Assembly: GCA_934045905.1 (NCBI GenBank)
Contig: OW203761.1
Coordinates: 29,872,964-29,936,963, forward strand
Reading direction: 5' to 3'
Origin: Leuctra nigra
Taxonomy: Eukaryota; Arthropoda; Insecta; Plecoptera; Leuctridae
Length of the DNA: 64,000 bases
A model generated the notes under the pieces. That model was given only the letters and a program-made list of their open reading frames with translations, did not search any database and had not been told where the DNA came from. The translations under genes were made by a program, and so were the position numbers. Positions 13,001 to 25,000 of this stretch are shown piece by piece; positions within the stretch are counted from its first letter, which is position 1; every line of letters begins with the position of its first letter.

Positions 13001-16000
13001 CGTACCATTGAAATAAAAATATCAACCCCCGAGAAATACTTAAAAAAAGGACTTGGCGCATCGTTTTTTTAAAGACATTTTTCTATTCTTAAGCTTATGC
13101 CACTCACATACTACGTAGTTCAGAAATGCCTAGAAAAATTGGGACAAAACTTTCAAATTAAATATTGAACATTCTGTAAAATATTTTAAATTTAAATATA
13201 AGTACGCAAAGAAACATAGCATTGTCTTACAAGCAATAAATACAGAACAGTTGTGTTTGTGATTGGTAGGTACCTATAGTTTTGTGGGTACAACAACATA
13301 CCTACTACAGCATTATACTTTGAACCTTCTCGCCGTGTAATTAATTGCTATTAATTAACATTTTATACCAAAAAAATTCATAAATTACATAACGTATTAC
13401 TTTAGATAAAAATCTAGTCAGTAATTATTTGAGCAGCATGGCTCAGTGCACTAGTCACTTATACAAATCTCATTGACGGCCTTCTTGTAATGAGCGCTTT
13501 CGCTATTTCCCTCAGTCACGATATTGAGAAGTATGATTGATTAATATGACCCTAGAAATAGTGGCAATAACGAATAGACTAGGCCGCTTCCGTTTATTCG
13601 TTATTCGTTTATCCGTTTATTTCCTCTGAATATTGACAAAATACCAAAACTGCCAGTAGGTAAGAGTACTAGTTATATTAAAACGTAGTATGATTCGTCG
13701 ATAATGAATGTGATATACTCAGGAAAATATACTTGTAGAGTTCTTCCTATACTTTTAGGATAGAAAAGTGTCTTTAAAAAAACGATGCGCCAAGTCCTTT
13801 TTTTAAGTATTTCTCGGGGGTTGATATTTTTATTTCAATGGTACGATTAAAATTTGGAAAATTCGTTGACTTGGCTCCTTTTTTGATATCACTCCTTTTC
13901 AGTGCTGAATTTTTAGATTTATTCTATTTTTTTTATAGTTAAAGAGACTTGGCTGGTATTTTTACACGGAGTGTTTTTTCTGGGATATTGTCTACGACAT
14001 AAATTTTAAATTAAATGTGTTTGAAGTTGGAGATTTTAACATAAGGTCTGTTCGTTTTGCTTACTGCACTTTACTGCTCACTGCAAATCCGTTCGTTTTG
14101 CATCCAACTTGCTGTTCCGTCACTGCGATTGTGTTCGATTTGACACTGACAGTAGCTGCGCAGTGACTGCTCTTACAGCTGGGTAGGGAGGTGATGTAAA
14201 TGCAGTAAGTTTGCAGTAGGCGGCAAAATGGCCCATGTTTGAAATGTAAAATGTGTTTCTTATGGATGGATAGTGAAAAAACGCCTAAGGAGGAGGGAAA
14301 TGAGTATTTGTTTCAGAGTTTAGTTTAGTTATATGTTATGAAATGATACATATTTATATAAAAATGCTTTGGGATTAGACAAGAATTCTATAAATGCAGA
14401 ACATAACCTCACTTATTTTTACATTCTTCCCGCCAAATTCACAAACCTCCCAACCAATAGGAAAAGGCCAGCCTGCCATCCTGCTGCAAATGCGTTCGTT
14501 TTGTGTTGGTACAGCAAGCTACTGCAAAAGTTACCAGGGCCTACTGTAAGCTGCTGCTACTGCAACTGCAGTAAGCAAAACGAACAGACCTATAGGCTCA
14601 GATGGGAAACGCGGGAAAACTTACACATTTTGATATTTTTCTTGTCTAACTTGCTTTCATATAAACTAGACGTTATTCTGTCTCCTAATAATATCGAGTT
14701 TTCGTTATCTAATAGCATTGCTCCAGCCAGTTGAATCACACGACAAGACAAAAGCACACGATGATCGAGAGGGATCCTGGCCATCGGAGCGTAAGTAACA
14801 TTGCCACTTTACCCTAGAATAATTGACACATACCGTTCTAAGAAGGCCTCGAAAAATTAAAAAACAAAAACATAATGATGCATACGTAAATATGAAATCG
14901 TAGGTACTTAATAAGTATGATACTATTGCTCGTTAGGAATGTATAATAGCAGCTGCAAATCAATGCAAATCAAACATTATATTCCAAATGTTTTATTTCG
15001 GAATTTTCGTCTCTTCTTATGAATATTGGCAAGAAATAAACTTACGTAGGTATAGCTTGCCTTATGAAAAGAGTAAATTTTATTTTTATTTTAACATATG
15101 AAGTTATGGATTTTCTTTTATGACGTCAGTTAAAGTATGCATGTGAAAAAGTTTACAACATACAATAAGAAGACTGTCTGCAAGATCTAATCTTTGGTTT
15201 GAGTTGGCCAGCATAATATCAATGAAGGGTGGTACCTTGACAATGCCCTGCACTAGCATATGAATGAAGGTATCTTGACAATGCCCTGCACTAGCATATG
15301 AATAAAGGGTGGTACCTTGACAATGCCATGCACTAGCATATGAATGAAGGGTGGTACCTTGACAATGCCCTGCACTAGCATATGAATGAAGGGTGGTACC
15401 TTGACAATGCCCTGCACTAGCATATGAATGAAGGGTGGTACCTTGACAATGCCCTGCACTAGCATATGAATGAAGGGTGGTACCTGGACAATGCCCTGCA
15501 CTAGCATATGAATGAAGGGTGGTACCTTGACAATACCATGCACTAGCATATGAATGAAGGGTGGTACCTTGACAATGCCCTGCACTAGCATATGAATGAA
15601 GGTACCTTGACAATGCCCTGCACTAGCAACTGAATGAAGGGTGGTACCTTGACAATGCCCTGCACTAGCATATGAATGAAGGGTGGTACCTTGACAATGC
15701 CCTGCACTAGCATATGAATGAAGGGTGGTACCTTGACAATGCCCTGCACTAGCATATGAATGAAGGGTGGTACCTTGACAATGCCCTGCACTAGCATATG
15801 AATGAAGGGTGGTACCCTGACAATGCCATGCACTAGCATATGAATGAAGGGTGGTACCTTGACAATGCCCTGCACTAGCATATGAATGAAGGGTGGTACC
15901 CTGACAATGCCCTGCACTAGCAACTGAATGAAGGGTGGTACCTTGACAATGCCCTGCACTGCACCAGCATGTGAATGAAGGGTGGTACCCTGACAATGCC

Positions 16001-19000
16001 CTGCACTAGCAACTGAATGAAGGGTGGTACCTTGACAATGCCATGCACTAGCATATGAATGAAGGTATCTTGGCAATGCCCTGCACTAGCATATGAATGA
16101 AGGGTGGTACCTTGACAATGCCCTGCACTAGCATATGAATGAAGGGTGGTACCTTGACAATGCCCTGCACTAGCATATGAATGAAGGGTGGTACCTTGAC
16201 AATGCCCTGCACTAGCATATGAATGAAGGGTGGTACCTTGACAATGCCCTGCACTAGCATATGAATGAAGGGTGGTACCTTGACAATGCCCTGCACTAGC
16301 ATATGAATGAAGGGTGGTACCTTGACAATGCCCTGCACTAGCATGTGAATGAAGGGTGGTACCTTGACAATGCCCTGCACTAGCATATGAATGAAGGGTG
16401 GTACCTTGACAATGCCCTGCACTAGCATATGAATGAATGACGGTACCTTGACAATGCCCTGCACTAGCATATGAATGAAGGGTGGTACCTTGACAATGCC
16501 CTGCACTAGCATATGAATGAAGGGTGGTACCTTGACAATGCCCTGCACCAGCATATGAATGAAGGGTGGTACCTTGACAATGCCCTGCACTAGCATATGA
16601 ATGAAGGGTGGTACCTTGACAATGCCCTGCACTAGCATATGAATGAAGGTATCTTGACAATGCCCTGCACTAGCATATGAATGAAGGGTGGTACCTTAAC
16701 AATGCCCTGCACTAGCATATGAATGAAGGGTGGTACCTTGACAATGCCCTGCACTAGCATATGAATGAAGGGTGGTACCTTGACAATGCCCTGCACTAGC
16801 ATATGAATGAAGGGTGGTACCTTGACAATGCCCTGCACTAGCATATGAATGAAGGGTGGAACCTTGACAATGCCCTGCACTAGCATATGAATGAAGGGTG
16901 GTACCTTGACAATGCCATGCACTAGCATATAAATGAAGGGTGGTACCTTGACAATGCCCTGCACTAGCATATGAATGAAGGGTGGTACCTTGACAATGCC
17001 CTGCACTAGCATATGAATGAAGGGTGGTACCTTGACAATGCCCTGCACTAGCATATGAAAGAAGGGTGGTACCTTGACAATGCCTTGCACTAGCATATGA
17101 ATGAAGGTACCTTGACAATGCCCTGCACTAGCATATGAATGAAGGGTGGTACCTTGACAATGCCCTGCACTAGCATATGAATGAAGGGTGGTACCTTGAC
17201 AATGCCCTGCACTAGCATATGAATGAAGGTACCTTGACAATGCCCTGCACTAGCATATTAATGAATGACGGTACCTTGACAATGCCCTGCACTAGCATAT
17301 GAATGAAGGGTGGTACCTTGACAATGCCCTGCACTAGCATATGAATGAAGGGTGGTACCTTGACAATACCCTGCACTAGCATATGAATGAAGGGTGGTAC
17401 CTTGACAATGCCCTGCACTAGCATATGAATAAAGGTACCTTGACAATGCCCTGCACTAGCATATGAATGAAGGGTGGTACCTTGACAATGCCCTGCACTA
17501 GCATATGAATGAAGGGTGGTACCTTGACAATGCCCTGCACCAGCATATGAATGAAGGGTGGTACCTTGACAATGCCCTGCACTAGCATATGAATGAAGGG
17601 TGGTACCTTGACAATGCCCTGCACTAGCATATGAATGAAGGGTGGTACCTTGACAATGCCCTGCACTAGCATATGAATGAAGGGTGGTACCTTGACAATG
17701 CCCTGCACTAGCATATGAATGAAGGTACCTTGACAATGCCCTGCACTAGCATATGAATGAAGGGTGGTACCTTGACAATGCCCTGCACTAGCATATGAAT
17801 GAAGGGTAGTACCTTGACAATGCCCTGCACTAGCATATTAATGAATGACGGTACCTTGACAATGCCCTGCACTAGCATATGAATGAAGGGTGGTACCTTG
17901 ACAATACCCTGCACTAGCATATTAATGAATGACGGTACCTTGACAATGCCCTGCACTAGCATATGAATGAAGGGTGGTACCTTGACAATGCCCTGCACTA
18001 GCATATGAATGAAGGGTGGTACCTTGACAATGCCCTGCACTAGCATATGAATGAAGGGTGGTACCTTGACAATGCCCTGCACCAGCATATGAATGAAGGG
18101 TGGTACCTTGACAATGCCCTGCACTAGCATATGAATGAAGGGTGGTACCTGGACAATGCCCTGCACTAGCATATGAATGAAGGGTGGTACCTTGACAATA
18201 CCATGCACTAGCATATGAATGAAGGGTGGTACCTTGACAATGCCCTGCACTAGCATATGAATGAAGGTACCTTGACAATGCCCTGCACTAGCAACTGAAT
18301 GAAGGGTGGTACCTTGACAATGCCCTGCACTAGCATATGAATGAAGGGTGGTACCCTGACAATGCCCTGCACTAGCATATGAATGAAGGGTGGTACCTTG
18401 ACAATGCCCTGCACTAGCATATGAATGAAGGTACCTTGACAATGCCCTGCACTAGCATATGAATGAAGGGTGGTACCTTGACAATGCCCTGCACTAGCAT
18501 ATGAATGAAGGGTGGTACCTTGACAATGCCCTGCACTAGCATATGAATGAAGGGTGGTACCTTGACAATGCCCTGCACCAGCATATGAATGAAGGGTGGT
18601 ACCTTGACAATGCCCTGCACTAGCATATGAATGAAGGGTGGTACCTTGACAATGCCCTGCACTAGCATATAAATGAAGGGTGGTACCTTGACAATGCCCT
18701 GCACTAGCATATGAATGAAGGTATCTTGACAATGCCCTGCACTAGCATATGAATGAAGGGTGGTACCTTGACAATGCCCTGCACTAGCATATGAATGAAG
18801 GTACCTTGACAATGCCCTGCACTAGCATATGAATGAAGGGTGGTACCTTGACAATGCCCTGCACCAGCATATGAATGAAGGGTGGTACCTTGACAATGCC
18901 CTGCACTAGCATATGAATGAAGGGTGGTACCTTGACAATGCCCTGCACTAGCATATGAATGAAGGGTGGTACCTTGACAATGCCCTGCACTAGCATATAA

Positions 19001-22000
19001 ATGAAGGGTGGTACCTTGACAATGCCCTGCACTAGCATATGAATGAAGGGTGGTACCTTGACAATGCCCTGCACCAGCATATGAATGAAGGGTGGTTCCT
19101 TGACAATGCCCTGCACTAGCATATGAATGAAGGGTGGTACCTTGACAATGCCCTGCACTAGCATATGAATGAAGGGTGGAACCTTGACTATGCCCTGCAC
19201 TAGCATATGAATGAAGGGTGGTACCTTGACAATGCCCTGCACTAGCATATGAATGAAGGGTGGTACCTTGACAATGCCCTGCACTAGCATATGAATGAAG
19301 GGTGGTACCTTGACAATGCCCTGCACTAGCATATGAATGAAGGGTGGTACCTTGACAATGCCATGCACTAGCATATGAATGAAGGGTGGTACCTTGACAA
19401 TGCCCTGCACTAGCATATGAATGAAGGGTGGTACCTTGACAATGCCCTGCACTAGCATATGAATGAAGGGTGGTACCTTGACAATGCCCTGCACTAGCAT
19501 ATGAATGAAGGGTGGTACCTTGACTATGCCCTGCACTAGCATATGAATGAAGGGTGGTACCTTGACAATGCCCTGCACTAGCATATGAATGAAGGTACCT
19601 TGACAATGCCCTGCACTAGCATATGAATGAAGGGTGGTACCTTGACAATGCCCTGCACTAGCATATGAATGAAGGGTGGTACCTTGACAATGCCCTGCAC
19701 TAGCATATGAATGAAGGTACCTTGACAATGCCCTGCACTAGCATATTAATAAATGACGGTACCTTGACAATGCCCTGCACTAGCATATGAATGAAGGGTG
19801 GTACCTTGACAATGCCCTGCACTAGCATATGAATGAAGAATGGTACCTTGACAATGCCCTGCACTAGCATATGAATGAAGGGTGGTACCTTGACAATGCC
19901 CTGCACTAGCATATGAATGAAGGTACCTTGACAATGCCCTGCACTAGCATATGAATGAAGGGTGGTACCTTGACAATGCCCTGCACTAGCATATGAATGA
20001 AGGGTGGTACCTTGACAATGCCCTGCACCAGCATATGAATAAAGGGTGGTACCTTGACAATGCCCTGCACTAGCATATGAATGAAGGGTGGTACCTTGAC
20101 AATGCCCTGCACTAGCATATGAATGAAGGTATCTTGACAATGCCCTGCACTAGCATATGAATGAAGGGTGGTACCTTGACAATGCCCTGCACTAGCATAT
20201 GAATGAAGGTACCTTGACAATGCCCTGCACTAGCATATGAATGAAGGGTGGTACCTTGACAATGCCCTGCACTAGCATATGAATGAAGGGTAGTACCTTG
20301 ACAATGCCCTGCACTAGCATATTAATGAATGATGGTACCTTGACAATGCCCTGCACTAGCATTTGAATGAAGGGTGGTACCTTGACAATGCCCTGCACTA
20401 GCATATTAATGAATGACGGTACCTTGACAATGCCCTGCACTAGCATATGAATGAAGGGTGGTACCTTGACAATGCCCTGCACTAGCATATGAATGAAGGG
20501 TGGTACCTTGACAATGCCCTGCACTAGCATATGAATGAAGGGTGGTACCTTGACAATGCCCTGCACCAGCATATGAATGAAGGGTGGTACCTTGACAATG
20601 CCCTGCACTAGCATATGAATGAAGGGTGGTACCTTGACAATGCCCTGCACTAGCATATGAATGAAGGGTGGTACCTTGACAATGCCCTGCACTAGCATAT
20701 GAATGAAGGTATCTTGACAATGCCCTGCACTAGCATATGAATGAAGGGTGGTTACTTGACAATGCCCTGCACTAGCATATGAATGAAGGTACCTTGACAA
20801 TGCCCTGCACTAGCATATGAATGAAGGGTGGTACCTTGACAATGCCCTGCACTAGCATATAAATGAAGGGTGGTACCTTGACAATGCCCTGCACCAGCAT
20901 ATGAATGAAGGGTGGTACCTTGACAATGCCCTGCACTAGCATATGAATGAAGGGTGGTACCTTGACAATGCCCTGCACTAGCATATGAATGAAGGGTGGT
21001 ACCTTGACAATGCCCTGCACTAGCATATGAATGAAGGGTGGTACCTTGACAATGCCCTGCACTAGCATATGAATGAAGGGTGGTACCTTGACAATGCCCT
21101 GCACTAGCATATGAATGAAGGGTGGTACCTTGACATTGCCCTGCACTAGCATATGAATGAAGGGTGGTACCTTGACAATGCCCTGCACTAGCATATGAAT
21201 GAAGGTACCTTGACAATGCCCTGCAATAGCATATGAATGAAGGGTGGTACCTTGACAATGCCCTGCACTAGCATATGAATGAAGGGTGGTACCTTGACAA
21301 TGCCCTGCACTAGCATATGAATGAAGGGTGGTACCTTGACAATGCCCTGCACTAGCATATGAATGAAGGGTGGTACCTTGACAATGCCCTGCACTAGCAT
21401 ATGAATGAAGGGTGGTACCTTGACAATGCACTGCACCAGCATATGAATGAAGGGTGGTACCTTGACAATGCCCTGCACTAGCATATGAATGAAGGGTGGT
21501 ACCTTGACAATGCCCTGCACTAGCATATGAATGAAGGGTGGTACCTTGACAATGCCCTGCACTAGCATATGAATGAAGGGTGGTACCTTGACAATGCCCT
21601 GCACTAGCATATGAATGAAGGGTGGTACCTTGACAATGCCCTGCACTAGCATATGAATGAAGGGTGGTACCTTGACAATGCCCTGCACTAGCATATGAAT
21701 GAAGGTACCTTGACAATGCACTGCACTAGCATATGAATGAAGGGTGGTACCTTGACAATGCCATGCACTAGCATATGAATGAAGGGTGGTACCTTGACAA
21801 TGCCCTGCACTAGCATATGAATGAAGGGTGGTACCTTGACAATGCCCTGCACTAGCATATGAATGAAGGTACCTTGACAATGCCCTGCACTAGCATATGA
21901 ATGAAGGGTGGTACCTTGACAATGCCCTGCACTAGCATATGAATGAAGGGTGGTACCTTGACAATGCCCTGCACTAGCATATGAATGAAGGGTGGTACCT

Positions 22001-25000
22001 TGACAATGCCCTGCACTAGCATATGAATGAAGGGTGGTACCTTGACAATGCCCTGCACTAGCATATGAATGAAGGGTGGTACCTTGACAATGCCCTGCAC
22101 TAGCATATGAATGAAGGGTGGTACCTTGACAATGCCCTGCACCAGCATGTGAATGAAGGGTGGTACCTTGACAATGCCCTGCACTAGCATATGAATGAAG
22201 GGTGGTACCTTGACAATGCCCTGCACTAGCATATGAATGAAGGGTGGTACCTTGACAATGCCCTGCACTGCACTAGCATATGAATGAAGGGTGGTACCTT
22301 GACAATGCCCTGCACTAGCATATGAATGAAGGGTGGTACCTTGACAATGCCCTGCACTAGCATATGAATGAAGGGTGGTACCTTGACAATGCCCTGCACT
22401 AGCATATGAATGAAGGTACCTTGACAATGCCATGCACTAGCATATGAATGAAGGGTGGTACCTTGACAATGCCCTGCACTGCACTAGCATATGAATGAAG
22501 GGTGGTACCTTGACAATGCCCTGCACTAGCATATGAATGAAGGGTGGTACCTTGACAATGCCCTGCACTAGCATATGAATGAAGGGTGGTACCTTGACAA
22601 TGCCCTGCACTAGCATATGAATGAAGGTATCTTGACAATGCCCTGCACTAGCATATGAATGAAGGGTGGTACCTTGACAATGCACTGCACTAGCATATGA
22701 ATGAAGGGTGGTACCTTGACCTTGCCCTGCACTAGCATATGAATGAAGGGTGGTACCTTGACAATGCCCTGCACTAGCATATGAATGAAGGGTGGTACCT
22801 TGACAATGCCCTGCACCAGCATATGAATGAAGGGTGGTACCTTGACAATGCCCTGCACTAGCATATGAATGAAGGGTGGTACCTTGACAATGCCCTACAC
22901 TAGCATATGAATGAAGGGTGGTACCTTGACAATGCCCTGCACTAGCATATGAATGAAGGGTGGTACCTTGACAATGCCCTGCACTAGCATATGAATGAAG
23001 GGTGGTACCTTGACAATGCCCTGCACCAGCATGTGAATGAAGGGTGGTACCTTGACAATGCCCTTCACCAGCATATGAATGAAGGGTGGTACCTTGACAA
23101 TGCCCTGCACTAGCATATGAATGAAGGGTGGTACCTTGACAATGCCCTGCACTGCACTAGCATATGAATGAAGGTACCTTGACAATGCCCTGCACTAGCA
23201 TATGAATGAAGGGTGGTACCTTGACAATGCCCTGCACTAGCATATGAATGAAGGGTGGTACCTTGACAATGCCCTGCACTAGCATATGAATGAAGGGTGG
23301 TACCTTGACAATACCCTGCACTAGCATATGAATGAAGGGTGGTACCTTGACAATGCCATGCACTAGCATATGAATGAAGGTACCTTGACAATGCCCTGCA
23401 CTAGCATATGAATGAAGGGTGGTACCTTGACAATGCCCTGCACTAGCATATGAATGAAGGGTGGTACCTTGACAATGCCCTGCACTAGCATATGAATGAA
23501 GGGTGGTACCTTGACAATGCCCTGCACTAGCATATGAATGAAGGGTGGTACCTTGACAATGCCCTGCACTAGCATATGAATGAATGACGGTACCTTGACA
23601 ATGCCCTGCACTAGCATATGAATGAAGGTATCTTGACAATGCCCTGCACTAGCATATGAATGAAGGGTGGTACCTTGACAATGCCCTGCACTAGCATATG
23701 AATGAAGGGTGGTACCTTGACAATGCCCTGTACTAGCATATGAATGAAGGGTGGTACCTTGACAATGCCCTGCACTAGCATATGAATGAAGGGTGGTACC
23801 TGGACAATGCCCTGCACTAGCATATGAATGTAGGGTGGTACCTTGACAATGCCCTGCACTAGCATATGAATGAAGGGTGGTACCTTGACAATGCCCTGCA
23901 CTAGCATATGAATGAAGGGTGGTACCTTGACAATGCCCTGCACTAGCATATGAATGAAGGGTGGTACCTTGACAATGCCCTGCACTAGCATATGAATGAA
24001 GGGTGGTACCTTGACAATGCCATGCACTAGCATATGAATGAAGGGTGGTACCTTGACAATGCCCTGCACTAGCATATGAATGAAGGGTGGTACCTTGACA
24101 ATGCCCTGCACTAGCATATGAATGAAGGGTGGTACCTTGACAATGCCCTGCACTAGCATATGAATGAAGGGTGGTACCTTGACAATGCCCTGCACTAGCA
24201 TATGAATGAAGGGTGGTACCTTGACAATGCCCTGCACTAGCATATGAATGAAGGGTGGTACCTTGACAATGCCCTGCACTAGCATATGAATGAAGGGTGG
24301 TACCTTGACAATGCCCTGCACTAGCATATGAATGAAGGTACCTTGACAATGCACTGCACTAGCATATGAATGAAGGGTGGTACCTTGACAATGCCATGCA
24401 CTAGCATATGAATGAAGGGTGGTACCTTGACAATGCCCTGCACTAGCATATGAATGAAGGGTGGTACCTTGACAATGCCCTGCACTAGCATATGAATGAA
24501 GGTACCTTGACAATGCCCTGCACTAGCATATGAATGAAGGGTGGTACCTTGACAATGCCCTGCACTAGCATATGAATGAAGGGTGGTACCTTGACAATGC
24601 CCTGCACTAGCATATGAATGAAGGGTGGTACCTTGACAATGCCCTGCACTAGCATATGAATGAAGGGTGGTACCTTGACAATGCCCTGCACTAGCATATG
24701 AATGAAGGGTGGTACCTTGACAATGCCCTGCACTAGCATATGAATGAAGGGTGGTACCTTGACAATGCCCTGCACCAGCATGTGAATGAAGGGTGGTACC
24801 TTGACAATGCCCTGCACTAGCATATGAATGAAGGGTGGTACCTTGACAATGCCCTGCACTAGCATATGAATGAAGGGTGTTACCTTGACAATGCCCTGCA
24901 CTGCACTAGCATATGAATGAAGGGTGGTACCTTGACAATGCCCTGCACTAGCATATGAATGAAGGGTGGTACCTTGACAATGCCCTGCACTAGCATATGA

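Noticed and set aside
14369..14734. 121-residue plus-strand ORF
   Set aside because: Starts inside a MITE and crosses its terminal repeat; low-complexity cysteine/tyrosine stretch is from GCTGCTGC-type repeats.
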